From contig DKPQ01000025.1 in assembly GCA_002471275.1 (NCBI GenBank), positions 186,001 to 250,000 of the forward strand: a DNA stretch of 64,000 nt, written 5' to 3'. The stretch comes from Flammeovirgaceae bacterium UBA7330 (lineage in GTDB: Bacteria > Bacteroidota > Bacteroidia > Cytophagales > Cyclobacteriaceae). Below the pieces are notes generated by a model. The model saw only the letters and a program-made list of their open reading frames with translations, was not told the origin of the DNA and searched no databases. Position numbers and translations under genes: made by a program. Below are positions 54,084-63,748 of this stretch, in pieces. Position 1 is the first letter of the stretch. Every line of letters starts with the position of its first letter.

Positions 54084-54642
54084 CGATCCTGATACTTTCC
54101 ATCATGCTTTTTGCCGTGGATTGCCATCGATCCATGACCCTGGCCGGAGCGGAAAAGTTGAAGAGCAACACCTGGTTATTGAATAAGGTATACTGTATAT
54201 AGGTGTATTTGCTGGTAGCAGCAGGGCCGCCAAACACGTTGTCTTCATCCGTAACTTTCGAGACAAACTCCAGAACGATGTACTCCCGACCATTGATCTC
54301 TTTCACTTCCTGCTGAGAAAATTCTACCTCATTGTACAGGTTTCTGATGCCCGAAATATAAAACTGCATGAGCAGCTCTAAATCATTGGCCGCCCATCCC
54401 AGATTGGTCAGGGTGATACCAAAATCAATGTTCCGGTCATAGCTGGTATACATGACCAGTGGTTCTTTAGAGCTCACATACTTATTGATCCTTTCGGATT
54501 TTGACATCAGGATAAAATCCTCGGGGAGTAATAAGCTGATATCTTTATTGATCTGTACCTTTTCCAGCTTATGTTGAGCAGACAAAGGCCAATAACTGCA
54601 TAAACTCACTACGATCCACACCCTGATCAGTACTTGCTTCAT
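54076..54642 (-). CDS. Exported protein of unknown function
   Basis: 188 residues with a signal peptide ending YWPLSAQ. The mature part is a compact alpha/beta domain: ISLLLPEDFILMSKSERINK, MYTSYDRNIDFGITLT, YIVLEFVSKVTD, TYIQYTLFNNQVLLFNFSAP and a final helix WQSTAKSMMESI. The pattern resembles PsbP/DUF1795-like lipid- or protein-binding folds, but I do not recognise the family. It overlaps tadA by 8 bp, likely one transcript, and is divergent from aspS. Confidence 0.78.
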   Translation of the reverse strand: MKQVLIRVWIVVSLCSYWPLSAQHKLEKVQINKDISLLLPEDFILMSKSERINKYVSSKEPLVMYTSYDRNIDFGITLTNLGWAANDLELLMQFYISGIRNLYNEVEFSQQEVKEINGREYIVLEFVSKVTDEDNVFGGPAATSKYTYIQYTLFNNQVLLFNFSAPARVMDRWQSTAKSMMESIRIDD

Positions 54643-54681
54643 CGGTTAAATTTTTAATTATCTCAAAGCTAAAACTATTGT

Positions 54682-54689
54682 TAAATTTG
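54682..54689 (+). promoter_or_regulatory. Candidate -7 element for aspS
   Basis: TAAATTTG matches TAnnTTTG exactly, about 32 bases before the aspS ATG at 54721. The upstream -33 element is not clear (only a run of T near 54651-54655). Confidence 0.4.
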
Positions 54690-54720
54690 CCGCTGTTTGT
54701 TTCAATTAAACTTCAGATAA

Positions 54721-56469
54721 ATGCTTAGAACACATACCTGCGGAGAGCTAAGGAAATCGCATGTTGGTGAATCAGTTACGCTTACAGGATGGGTACAGAG
54801 AGTACGGGATAAAGGTGGGATGTTGTGGATTGACCTCAGAGATAAATTCGGATTGACTCAACTTGTGTTTGAGGAAGGGAAGACGCAAGAAGATGTTTTG
54901 AAACAAGCGAGAAAAGCAGGACGCGAATTCGTGCTTTCTGTTACTGGCAAGGTTTCAGAGCGATATGCTAAAAATGATAAGCTACCTACCGGTGATATTG
55001 AGGTAGTTGTAGAGACCTATACTTGTCTGAATGAGTCGAAAGTCCCACCATTCATCATTGAAGATGAGACTGATGGCGGTGAAGACTTACGGATGAAATA
55101 CCGATACCTTGACCTACGAAGAAATCCGGTGAGAAAAGGGCTGGAGCTTAGGCATAAGATCATGTCCGAAACAAGAAACTACCTGAATGAACAGCAGTTT
55201 ATGGAGGTTGAGACCCCATATCTGATCAAGTCCACTCCGGAAGGAGCAAGGGATTTTGTGGTACCATCCAGGATCCATCATGGAGAATTTTATGCATTGC
55301 CTCAGTCTCCACAGACATTCAAACAATTGCTGATGGTGTCGGGGTTTGATCGCTATTATCAAATTGTGCGGTGTTTCAGAGATGAAGATTTCAGGGCTGA
55401 CCGTCAGCCGGAGTTTTCACAGATAGACTGTGAGATGTCCTTTGTCACTCGGGAGGATGTTGTTGAGATTTTTGAGGGATTGATTAGAAGATTGTTTTTG
55501 AAAACCCGCAATGTAGACCTGGGTACCTTCCCTCACATGTCATACGATGAGGCCATGAAGTCGTACGGCAATGACCGGCCAGACCTACGGTTTGAAATGA
55601 AATTCAGTGAGTTGAATCACCTTACTCAGGGCAAAGGATTCAACGTATTTGACAGTGCCGAACTGGTGGTAGGCATCAATGCCACTGGCTGTGCCGAATA
55701 TACCCGAAAGCAGGTGGATGCTTTGACAGATTTTGTGAAGCGACCACAGATCGGAGCGAAAGGTCTGGTCTACGTGAAATATAATGCTGATGGGACATTG
55801 AAGTCTTCAGTAGACAAGTTCTACTCGGAAGAAGATCTGAAATCCTGGGCTGATGAGTTTGGCGCTAAACCGGGTGACCTTATGCTTATTTTGGCTGGGG
55901 AGGCAAATGCTACCAGAAAAGCCCTTTCCGAATTGAGGCTACACATGGGCAATGAGCTTGGCCTGAGGGATAAAAATGTATTTAAGCCGGTATGGATCTT
56001 TGACTTTCCATTGCTAGAATGGGATGAGGAGACCAAGAGATATCATGCCATTCACCATCCTTTCACTTCACCACATAAGGATGATGTGCATCTATTGGAT
56101 TCAGAGCCAGGCAAAGCAAGGGCCAACGCTTACGATGTGGTAATCAATGGTTCTGAAATCGGTGGTGGTTCTATCAGGATCCACAGTCGTGACCTTCAAA
56201 ATAGGATGTTTGATCTGTTAGGCTTCACCAAAGAGGAAGCTCAAAAACAGTTTGGGTTTTTGCTGGATGCATTTGAATATGGGGCTCCTCCACACGGAGG
56301 AATCGCCTTCGGTCTGGACAGACTATGCGCTATTTTAGGTGGTAGCGACTCTATCAGAGATTTCATGGCATTCCCTAAAAATAACAGCGGAAGAGATCTG
56401 ATGATAGACACACCATCAACCATTGACCAGGAGCAATTAAAGGAATTGGGTTTGAAAATTACCAGTTGA
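54721..56469 (+). CDS. aspS: Aspartyl-tRNA synthetase
   Basis: 582 residues, the bacterial type with the GAD insert. OB-fold anticodon domain (CGELRKSHVGESVTLTGWVQ, DLRDKFGLTQLVF), motif 1 region (ETPYLIKSTPEGARDFVVPS), motif 2 (CFRDEDFRADRQPEFSQID), GAD insert (about 290-410) and motif 3 (FGLDRLCAILGG). Charges tRNA-Asp; no non-discriminating features can be judged by eye. Confidence 0.98.
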   Translation: MLRTHTCGELRKSHVGESVTLTGWVQRVRDKGGMLWIDLRDKFGLTQLVFEEGKTQEDVLKQARKAGREFVLSVTGKVSERYAKNDKLPTGDIEVVVETYTCLNESKVPPFIIEDETDGGEDLRMKYRYLDLRRNPVRKGLELRHKIMSETRNYLNEQQFMEVETPYLIKSTPEGARDFVVPSRIHHGEFYALPQSPQTFKQLLMVSGFDRYYQIVRCFRDEDFRADRQPEFSQIDCEMSFVTREDVVEIFEGLIRRLFLKTRNVDLGTFPHMSYDEAMKSYGNDRPDLRFEMKFSELNHLTQGKGFNVFDSAELVVGINATGCAEYTRKQVDALTDFVKRPQIGAKGLVYVKYNADGTLKSSVDKFYSEEDLKSWADEFGAKPGDLMLILAGEANATRKALSELRLHMGNELGLRDKNVFKPVWIFDFPLLEWDEETKRYHAIHHPFTSPHKDDVHLLDSEPGKARANAYDVVINGSEIGGGSIRIHSRDLQNRMFDLLGFTKEEAQKQFGFLLDAFEYGAPPHGGIAFGLDRLCAILGGSDSIRDFMAFPKNNSGRDLMIDTPSTIDQEQLKELGLKITS

Positions 56470-56542
56470 GGTATAATGCATACACAAACTCAGTTTTAAT
56501 GGATGATTTGATTAAATTCACGGGACCAACTGAAGCAATAGA

Positions 56543-57448
56543 ATGACCAGAAAATTCATTTTATATTCTCTTCCTTTCCTTTTCCTGTTTCTTTGCATGG
56601 CCATTTTTGAGCCATGGATCTATCGCAATATGATTGTCAGTTCAAAGATTGATGCTGACCTTAAGGACAAGGAATTTGAGATCATTGCTCATAAGGGGGC
56701 TTCTGGGATTGCTCCTGAAAACACCATTCCTGCTATTGTGAAAGCCCTGGAGATGGGTGTGGACATGATAGAAATTGATGTGCAACAGACCAAAGATGAG
56801 CAAATCATTGTGTTTCATGATGAAACATTGGATCGTACTACAGACGGCGAGGGTTTTGTTCATGATTATACGTTGGAAGAATTGAAGCAGCTAGATGCTG
56901 GTTTTTGGCACAGTCCGGCCTTCAAAGACACCAGGATTCCCACATTAAAGGAGGTATTGGATACCATAAAAGGCAAGTGCAAGGTGCTGATCGAGATCAA
57001 ACATTCCGATCACCCACACTACCATGATTTTGCACAAAAACTGATCGATATCATCAGGGCAGAAAAGAATGGTTTTGAATGGTGCATTCTTCAATCTTAT
57101 GAAATTGAATATCTCGAAGAAGCCCACGCTTATGATGAGCGAATTCAAACTAAAAAACTCCTGATCGGTGAGGATTCCACTCCGCTTTTTGCATTTTATA
57201 TTGAAACCAAAATGCATTTGGGGAGAGCCACTAGTGAAGGAAACAGGTTGCTTGCATTGAACCCGGAGTATACAACACTTTCTACCAGGAGGGTATTCAG
57301 GATGCATGCACGTGGATTTAAGGTTTACACCTATCCGGTAAATGAGCGTGAAGATATGATCAAGATGTTGCACATGGGTGTGGACGGCATCATTACAGAT
57401 TACCCGGAAAGGCTCATCCAGGTACAGAAAGATATCGCTGCGCTTTAG
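56543..57448 (+). CDS. Glycerophosphodiester phosphodiesterase
   Basis: 301 residues with an N-terminal hydrophobic helix (FILYSLPFLFLFLCMAIF), likely membrane anchor. GDPD core: IAHKGASGIAPENTIPAI (catalytic His and Glu), MIEIDVQQTKDEQIIVFHDE (Glu and Asp metal ligands and catalytic His), LDRTTDGEG, and the C-terminal DGIITDYPERL. Hydrolyses glycerophosphodiesters to glycerol-3-phosphate plus alcohol, at the periplasmic face. It ends 5 bp before the convergent SDR gene. Confidence 0.95.
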   Translation: MTRKFILYSLPFLFLFLCMAIFEPWIYRNMIVSSKIDADLKDKEFEIIAHKGASGIAPENTIPAIVKALEMGVDMIEIDVQQTKDEQIIVFHDETLDRTTDGEGFVHDYTLEELKQLDAGFWHSPAFKDTRIPTLKEVLDTIKGKCKVLIEIKHSDHPHYHDFAQKLIDIIRAEKNGFEWCILQSYEIEYLEEAHAYDERIQTKKLLIGEDSTPLFAFYIETKMHLGRATSEGNRLLALNPEYTTLSTRRVFRMHARGFKVYTYPVNEREDMIKMLHMGVDGIITDYPERLIQVQKDIAAL

Positions 57449-57453
57449 TCATT

Positions 57454-58872
57454 TTATTTATTGGCCAGTCTTTTGATCATCCCTCCAAATACTATTCCAT
57501 GGAGGGGGAACACGCTGTACCAATACAGACGACCCCAGATTCCTCTTGGCCTAAAAGTAGCTGTCTGAGTCAATTGATTCTCCCTTACTTTAAATTCCAG
57601 CCATGCTTCGCCTGGCAGGCGCATCTCTGCAAATAACAATACCCGGCCGTCATTGCGATCAGCGAACAAGACCCTCCAGAAGTCTACTGCATCACCTGCC
57701 TGGAGGAGTTTGTCATGAGTGCGGCCTCTTCTAAGTCCCACACCGCCTACCAGCTTGTCCAGAAAACCCCTGATCTTCCAAAGCCAGGTAGCATAATACC
57801 ACCCGTTTTGCCCTCCAATTCGCCAAATTCTGTCAAGAGTGGCTTCCTTATCGCCTATAGGTAATGTCCTACAGTCTTTGAAACACCCATGTGTCGGAAC
57901 ATTCAGAAAATCTGAAATATTGATATTCAGCCTGCCACTGATGAGTGAATCCTTCCAACTGGACAGAATTTCCTGATTCTCGACTTTAGACAGCGTCCTT
58001 GTGAGCGCTTCCTCATATCCGATAGGCTGTATGTCCAGTATCGAATTGATATTACTTTTTTCGCAAATCACCTCTATTTTCATGCTGTCTACCAGGGCAG
58101 TGGCCAGCTTGTAGGAGGTGGAAGTGACAAAGTACAACCAGTAAGAAGAAAGACGAGGAGTCATTACAGGCACAATAAGAATCTTTCGTCGCAATTTTCT
58201 TACCCTGGCATATCCCATTAGCATCTGCTGATAATTCAGGACATCGGGTCCACCAATGTCGAAACTCTTGTCAAAGGTCTTGGGGTGATTCAGGCTTTTG
58301 AATAGAAAAGAGATCACATCAGCAATGCCAATGGGTTGACACTTTGTTTTCAGCCACCTGGGGGCAACCATCACAGGTAATTTCTCCACCAGGTCACGAA
58401 TGATCTCAAAAGAAGCACTCCCAGAACCAATGATGATCCCTGCTCTCAAAGTAGTGAGATGGTACTTGCCTTTAGCCAGTTCCCGCTCAACATTTTTCCT
58501 CGAGGTAAGGTGTTTAGAAAGGGTTTTGTCATTCACTATACCGCTGAGATAGATGACCTGTTTTGCATCGGTGTCATTGATTGCTCTGGTAAAGTTTTTG
58601 GCAGATTTTTTTTCTAATTCCTCATAATCGCTGGAAGCAGACATGGAATGCACCAGGTAGTAGGCCGCATCAATATCCTTTGGGATGTTTGATAAACTTT
58701 GCTTGTCGAGCAGGTCGGCTTCAACTATTTCAATCTTGTCAATCAGGGATTCGGATGGGTTGAATCTCTTTCTATCCCGTACGCAGCAAACCACAATATG
58801 ACCTGCGCCCACGAGAGTAGGAAGCAGTCTTTGGCCTATATAGCCAGTAGCCCCTGTAAGTAATATTTTCAA
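57454..58872 (-). CDS. SDR-like NAD(P)-binding protein with DUF2867 tail
   Basis: 472 residues from a TTG at 58872 (the first codons read KILLTGATGYIGQRLL, a Rossmann motif with no ATG nearby). NmrA-like dehydrogenase region to about 300 (AAYYLVHSMSASSDYEELE, QVIYLSGIVND, LRAGIIIGSGSASFEII), then the DUF2867 domain (RIWRIGGQNGWYYATWLWKI, AGDAVDFWRVL, LLFAEMRLPGEAWLEF). Such fusions are common, function unknown, probably a lipid or quinone-linked oxidoreductase. Confidence 0.88.
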   Translation of the reverse strand: MKILLTGATGYIGQRLLPTLVGAGHIVVCCVRDRKRFNPSESLIDKIEIVEADLLDKQSLSNIPKDIDAAYYLVHSMSASSDYEELEKKSAKNFTRAINDTDAKQVIYLSGIVNDKTLSKHLTSRKNVERELAKGKYHLTTLRAGIIIGSGSASFEIIRDLVEKLPVMVAPRWLKTKCQPIGIADVISFLFKSLNHPKTFDKSFDIGGPDVLNYQQMLMGYARVRKLRRKILIVPVMTPRLSSYWLYFVTSTSYKLATALVDSMKIEVICEKSNINSILDIQPIGYEEALTRTLSKVENQEILSSWKDSLISGRLNINISDFLNVPTHGCFKDCRTLPIGDKEATLDRIWRIGGQNGWYYATWLWKIRGFLDKLVGGVGLRRGRTHDKLLQAGDAVDFWRVLFADRNDGRVLLFAEMRLPGEAWLEFKVRENQLTQTATFRPRGIWGRLYWYSVFPLHGIVFGGMIKRLANK

Positions 58873-58990
58873 TGATATACTTGATGTTGTTTTATAATAA
58901 CCCGGCTTGTTGCGTTTAGTTTAAAAGCAAATTTAAATGCATGGATGGATCACTAAAATGTATTAGGTTTACTGATTAACCTCATAATAA

Positions 58991-60403
58991 ATGATACTAA
59001 AACCCATTTACAGAAACTTCGTGAAAAATACGCTTTCGGCTGTTCTGTTTATTTTTTTAGCTGCCGGATGCCAGAGATATGTTGTCATCGATGAGACATA
59101 TAAATCTGAGTATGTTGAAAAAACAATTCCTATAGATCGCGTATGGGCCGGGCATCCCGTTGGGTTTTCCTTATATACCCACGGCAACAGACAATATATT
59201 GCCTATTACGATGCCAACCGAAATATGGTTGTGGGGCAGCGGGACCTGGATGAAGATACATTTGAATTGCATGTCATGCCGGCCACTTCCAGAGAAACAG
59301 CAGGAGGCACGAGTACGGTACTCGGTTGGGACAGTCATAATTCCCTGACCATAGGGATCGACAAGGAAGGCTACATCCATGTGTCCGGAAATATGCATGT
59401 ACACCCCATCACCTATTTCAGGAGCACCAAACCTCATGACATCACGACACTGGAGCAGGTAATGGAGATGGTAGGGACAGAGGAAAAACGGTGTACCTAT
59501 CCTCATTTCATGCTCACCAAAGAGGGTGAGCTCTTGTTTCACTACCGTGACGGTGGAAGTGGCAATGGCAATGAGATCTACAACCGCTACTCCACTCAAA
59601 CAAAGTCCTGGTCGCGGATGCTGGATGTACCGCTAACAGATGGTGAAGGACTCATGAATGCCTACCAATCTACCCCGGTGATCCTTCAGGACGGGTGGTA
59701 TCATATGTATTGGGTTTGGCGCGATACTCCGGATTGTTCTACGAACCATGACCTGTCTTATATGAAAAGTCCGGACTTGAAAAACTGGTACAATGCATTT
59801 GGTGAACCTATAGCATTGCCGGCTACGCTGAAACAAAAAGCATTGATTGTAGACCCCATTCCTGTGAATGGCGGGATCATCAACCTGGCTGCCAAAATGG
59901 TGTTGGATCATAAAAATCGTCCGGTTTTCACCTATCATAAGTTTGACGAGGAAGGCAATACTCAACTTTACGTGGCACAGGCAAATGAGGAGGCCTGGTC
60001 CTACAAGAAAGTCACCAATTGGGATTATCGATGGGAGTTTTCCGGCAATGGGAGCATCAACAGCGAAGTGATCCTAAAGGGATTCAGGAGTAGGGGAGAT
60101 GGTAAATATGAGATTGACTATTGGCACATCAAATATGGGGATGGCACGATCCTGCTCAACAAAAATTTTGATGCTATAGGAAAAGTGATCAAGTCAGAGG
60201 CTTTTTCAAAAACACTTGAAGCAGAAGGGGAATTTCCGGGGTTGATGGTACAGACTACCAGGGATCTCGGTGATTCAGGAGAGGATGACACCAGATATAT
60301 CCTGAAATGGGAAACCCTGAACCGGAATCGTGACAGGCCTAGACCAGAGCCCTGGCCGGAACCAAGCATGTTGACTTTGTACAAACTCAAATCAGGCAAA
60401 TAA
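58991..60403 (+). CDS. BNR-4 repeat lipoprotein (glycan-active enzyme candidate)
   Basis: 470 residues with lipobox LAAGC after the signal (LSAVLFIFLAAGC). The body has BNR-type beta-propeller blades: GFSLYTHGNRQYIAYYDAN, LTIGIDKEGYIHVSGNMHV, YPHFMLTKEGELLFHYRDG, YHMYWVWRDTPDC and DHKNRPVFTYHKFDEEG. The BNR_4 family includes seven-bladed propeller polysaccharide lyases (ulvan lyase groups) and many uncharacterised members. Which catalytic residues apply here cannot be read with confidence. Next to a ThuA-like protein and a Gfo/Idh/MocA oxidoreductase, it suggests carbohydrate turnover. Confidence 0.82.
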   Translation: MILKPIYRNFVKNTLSAVLFIFLAAGCQRYVVIDETYKSEYVEKTIPIDRVWAGHPVGFSLYTHGNRQYIAYYDANRNMVVGQRDLDEDTFELHVMPATSRETAGGTSTVLGWDSHNSLTIGIDKEGYIHVSGNMHVHPITYFRSTKPHDITTLEQVMEMVGTEEKRCTYPHFMLTKEGELLFHYRDGGSGNGNEIYNRYSTQTKSWSRMLDVPLTDGEGLMNAYQSTPVILQDGWYHMYWVWRDTPDCSTNHDLSYMKSPDLKNWYNAFGEPIALPATLKQKALIVDPIPVNGGIINLAAKMVLDHKNRPVFTYHKFDEEGNTQLYVAQANEEAWSYKKVTNWDYRWEFSGNGSINSEVILKGFRSRGDGKYEIDYWHIKYGDGTILLNKNFDAIGKVIKSEAFSKTLEAEGEFPGLMVQTTRDLGDSGEDDTRYILKWETLNRNRDRPRPEPWPEPSMLTLYKLKSGK

Positions 60404-60444
60404 TTGTTATTTTTCACTCAAAAGTTTTAAGCTAGAATTCCAAT

Positions 60445-61401
60445 ATGATGAAAAGGATATTGACCCTTGCGCTTTTATTATCGTTTGGTTTGGCGGTACA
60501 GGCCCAAATCAAAGCACTGATTGTAGATGGCCAGAATAATCATGTGGTTTGGCCCAAGTCAACCATCATGATGAAAAAGTATCTGGAGGAAACTGGCCTC
60601 TTTGAGGTAGACATCTACCGTTCGAAATATACCTGGAAGGCAGAGCGGGAGGAGGAATATCTGGCAAAGGCTGGGGTGGGAGTAACTCAGGATTTACCAG
60701 ATCCCAAAGCAGACCCGGACTTCGCTCCAAAGTTTAAAAACTATGATGTGGTGATTTCCAATTTCGGATGGAAAGCAGCTCCCTGGCCGGAAAAGACAAA
60801 AAAAGCCTTTGAAAAATTCATGAAAGCAGGAGGAGGATTTGTTTCTGTCCATGCTGCTGACAACTCTTTTCCTGAGTGGCCGGCCTACAATGAAATGATT
60901 GGTTTAGGTGGCTGGGGAGATCGTACAGAGAAGGATGGTCCTTATGTGTATTTTACCAATGACGGGAAACTGGAAATAGATAATACTCCGGGAAAGGCAG
61001 GTTCACATGGCCCTCAAAACAATATCTATGTGACCATCAGGGATGATCACCCGATCACCAGAGGGTTACCAAAAAACTGGTATACTGCCAAAGATGAGTG
61101 CTATGCCAAACTACGTGGTCCGGCCAGGAATATGACTATCCTGGCTACTGGCAAGGACATGTCTGGTAAAGCTCCGACTGACCGGCATGAACCTACGTTG
61201 ATGGTGATAGACTACTATAAAGGCCGAGTCTTTCACACCACCCTGGGGCATGATGACTACTCGATGGAAGGTGTGGACTTCATTACCACCTTTTTAAGGG
61301 GCACAGAGTGGGCGGCCACCGCAAAAGTCACCATTCCTGTTCCCGAGGATTTTCCTAAGCAAGACGAACAGCGTAGCAGGAAGTTTGAGTTGGTGGAGTA
61401 G
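60445..61401 (+). CDS. Exported ThuA-domain protein
   Basis: 318 residues; signal peptide LALLLSFGLAVQA then the class I amidotransferase-like ThuA fold: IKALIVDGQNNHVVWPKSTI, DVVISNFGWKAAPWPEKTKK, GGGFVSVHAADNSFPEWPAY, RDDHPITRGLPKNW and FHTTLGHDDYSMEG. ThuA proteins participate in trehalose or other sugar utilisation; activity unproven. Same strand as the BNR lipoprotein, 41 bp after it. Confidence 0.92.
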   Translation: MMKRILTLALLLSFGLAVQAQIKALIVDGQNNHVVWPKSTIMMKKYLEETGLFEVDIYRSKYTWKAEREEEYLAKAGVGVTQDLPDPKADPDFAPKFKNYDVVISNFGWKAAPWPEKTKKAFEKFMKAGGGFVSVHAADNSFPEWPAYNEMIGLGGWGDRTEKDGPYVYFTNDGKLEIDNTPGKAGSHGPQNNIYVTIRDDHPITRGLPKNWYTAKDECYAKLRGPARNMTILATGKDMSGKAPTDRHEPTLMVIDYYKGRVFHTTLGHDDYSMEGVDFITTFLRGTEWAATAKVTIPVPEDFPKQDEQRSRKFELVE

Positions 61402-61525
61402 ATGGGTCGATGAATACGAATAGATCAACTCGTATGGTTGGAAGGCGACTCCTCCATGTACCTCACCGTCAAACTTACTCTTGAGACTTTAGTTCTTTTG
61501 TCTTTCAGTCTGGGAGCTTTTTAAC

Positions 61526-62629
61526 CTACACCTCCACTCTCATCCCTGTCTTCGCCGCTTTGTAGATCGCTTCGATGATCTTCATGTCTTTCACACCTTC
61601 TTCACCACTCACTGAGACCAACTGTTTTTTATCTTCCAGGATGATCTGAGCCATCTCATCCATTTGAATGGTCTGGTGCGTTTTGTGTGGTTGTGTCAAT
61701 GGTCCCAGGTGCGTTTTGCCTTCAATTGGTCCATAACCCGTGGAAGGTTTCATCTCTACGAAACCATCATCACCCGTCATAAAGAATCGGTCCAGGTGTC
61801 GCATCTGGTAGGTAGAGAGGCACGAAGCTACTGCACCACTGGGGAATCCCATCTGGAACTGGATGGTCTCGTCTACCCCTTCCTTGAATTTGACCGGATC
61901 GGTTTTGGTCTCCTGTGCGGTAACCCAGATTGGTTCTTCACCCACCATGTATCGGGATCCATTGATAGAATAAATGCCGATATCCATCATGGCACCACCC
62001 CCCGACAACTCTTTGTTGAGACGCCATTGGGTAGGATCACCTATCCTGAATCCGGACTGGCCCTGGAAGAATCGGATTCGTCCGAACTCACCAGCCTGTC
62101 GCATCTTGATCACAGCTACGGTCTTTGGCTCGAAGTGCATCCTGTAGCCAATCAGGAGCTTTACTCCATTGGCTTTGCACACGTCTACCATCTCCTGCGC
62201 ATCTTTGGCGTTGGTGGCCATGGGTTTCTCGCAAATCACATGCTTTTTGGCTTTCGCCACCCGCAAGGTTTGCGGATGATGTAGCGCATTTGGGGTGATG
62301 ATATACACGGCATCGATATCCGGATTGTCCTTTATCTCATCGAAATTCTCGTAGTTGTAGCAGTTCTTATCCGGGATGTTGTGGGCTTTTTGCCATTTAG
62401 GGATCTTTGAAGGTGTTCCACTTATCAAGCCAACTAGTTTGGCATTTTTACATTCACGCATGGCTTCTGCTACCCGGTTTCCATATGAACCAAGTCCCAT
62501 GATGGCAACTCTCAGCATGGGTCCCTGATAGGGAGTCTCATGAGCTAGCAATGGATTGGAATGGTATAACAGGGGGAGGCCGAGGGCAGTGACCTTCATC
62601 TTATCAAGGAAGTCTCTTCTTGTTGTCAT
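61526..62629 (-). CDS. Tat-exported Gfo/Idh/MocA oxidoreductase
   Basis: 367 residues from ATG 62629. The start MTTRRDFLDKMKVTALGLPL has a twin-arginine signal. Rossmann motif VAIMGLGSYGNRVAEAM, then AVYIITPNALHHPQTLRVAK, HVICEKPMATNAKDAQEMVD (the EKP catalytic motif) and a C-terminal sugar-binding domain (GGGAMMDIGIYSINGSRYM, PTGYGPIEGK-like). Periplasmic sugar dehydrogenase with tight NADP-type cofactor, as in glucose-fructose oxidoreductase relatives. The longer frame start at 62668 adds residues before the Tat motif. Convergent with the ThuA-like gene. Confidence 0.92.
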   Translation of the reverse strand: MTTRRDFLDKMKVTALGLPLLYHSNPLLAHETPYQGPMLRVAIMGLGSYGNRVAEAMRECKNAKLVGLISGTPSKIPKWQKAHNIPDKNCYNYENFDEIKDNPDIDAVYIITPNALHHPQTLRVAKAKKHVICEKPMATNAKDAQEMVDVCKANGVKLLIGYRMHFEPKTVAVIKMRQAGEFGRIRFFQGQSGFRIGDPTQWRLNKELSGGGAMMDIGIYSINGSRYMVGEEPIWVTAQETKTDPVKFKEGVDETIQFQMGFPSGAVASCLSTYQMRHLDRFFMTGDDGFVEMKPSTGYGPIEGKTHLGPLTQPHKTHQTIQMDEMAQIILEDKKQLVSVSGEEGVKDMKIIEAIYKAAKTGMRVEV

Positions 62630-62710
62630 ATTTGAATGCTTTGTATAAAAATAAGGTTTAAGGGCCAAAGCGCAAAGAGTAAAGGGCCGGACTTCAATAG
62701 AGAGAAGTAA

Positions 62711-63664
62711 TTAAATATACCACCAGTCCTTACCCTCTGAAAGAGACAGTCCGGATAGGTAAGACTCCAGGTTTTTCCTTTCTTCCAGCTCCGGGTACAC
62801 ACCAACCAGAATTTGAGGATTTTCCAGGTTCTCTGTCTTTTTGAAATTGGTCAGATCGAATTGATGGAAGGTTATTCCGGATCTTTTAAGGATGTCTGCT
62901 GTCAGCTTTGTTTTTTCGTTTTTCCCCCACAAAACCAGATTTCTTGATTTTAAGTCATTTTCAATAAATTGATGAATTTTAAGATTGAAAAAAGCCTGTT
63001 GCTGATAATGTTCGGAATTCCTGGAAGTTCTGTCAGCATGCTCCCGCCAGAAAAGAGTGACATGAGGGACAACAATTATTTTGAACTGACTTAGGTACCA
63101 CTTAAATACCAGGTGGTAATCCTCCGGATAGGTGAGGTCATCAAATCCACCTATGTTATCCAATTCTGATTTCCTCATCAACCAGTTGGGTGAGGCAATT
63201 ACACACTCCCGGTAAACCTGATCCCACTGTTTTCCATCCAGGTTGATATCATTGATCCAATGCTCATATTTTCGATACCCGTCGCTGATGGGTTCATCAC
63301 CAAAATATTTCACCTGGCCTGTCGCTATGCATTTTGACTGGTCGCACAAAGCGTCCACCATTTTGGCTAGCCGGTCCTCAGGCATGACATCATCCGCATC
63401 CATTCGGGTCAGGTAAGTTCCTTTTGCACATTTGTAACCAGTCTTCAAAGCATCGATGATTCCATGACCTGAATTGTCCAGGTAATGAATACGGGAATCC
63501 TTACCAGCGTATTCTACCAGGATGGTTTTACTATCATCCATAGAATGATCATCTACCGCAATTAGCTCCCAGTTGCCATAGGTCTGATCGAGTATGGATG
63601 CTAAGCAAGCTCCAAGGTAGGGAACGGCGTTTTTTACCGGCATAATGATCGAGACCAGGTCCAT
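62711..63664 (-). CDS. Family 2 glycosyltransferase
   Basis: 317 residues, GT-A fold: VSIIMPVKNAVPYLGACLAS, LIAVDDHSMDDSKTIL, the metal-binding DxD as MDADDVMPEDRLAKMV, and GGFDDLTYPEDYHLVFKW. Transfers a sugar, probably to an envelope glycan; donor and acceptor unknown. The C-terminal part (about 230-317) looks like an unrelated small fold. Starts at ATG 63664, followed upstream by the monooxygenase gene end. Confidence 0.9.
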   Translation of the reverse strand: MDLVSIIMPVKNAVPYLGACLASILDQTYGNWELIAVDDHSMDDSKTILVEYAGKDSRIHYLDNSGHGIIDALKTGYKCAKGTYLTRMDADDVMPEDRLAKMVDALCDQSKCIATGQVKYFGDEPISDGYRKYEHWINDINLDGKQWDQVYRECVIASPNWLMRKSELDNIGGFDDLTYPEDYHLVFKWYLSQFKIIVVPHVTLFWREHADRTSRNSEHYQQQAFFNLKIHQFIENDLKSRNLVLWGKNEKTKLTADILKRSGITFHQFDLTNFKKTENLENPQILVGVYPELEERKNLESYLSGLSLSEGKDWWYI

Positions 63665-63748
63665 GGCTTGAAGATACGGTAGTGTCTGCGGAAATGCACT
63701 TAAATGGAATATTTTGGCCAGCGCCTAATGAAACAATTGGTGCTTGGG

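Noticed and set aside
61402..61525. Weak ATACGA...TCGTAT hairpin between ThuA-like and oxidoreductase genes
   Set aside because: Six-base stem with a 10-base loop and no T tract; not distinguishable from chance.
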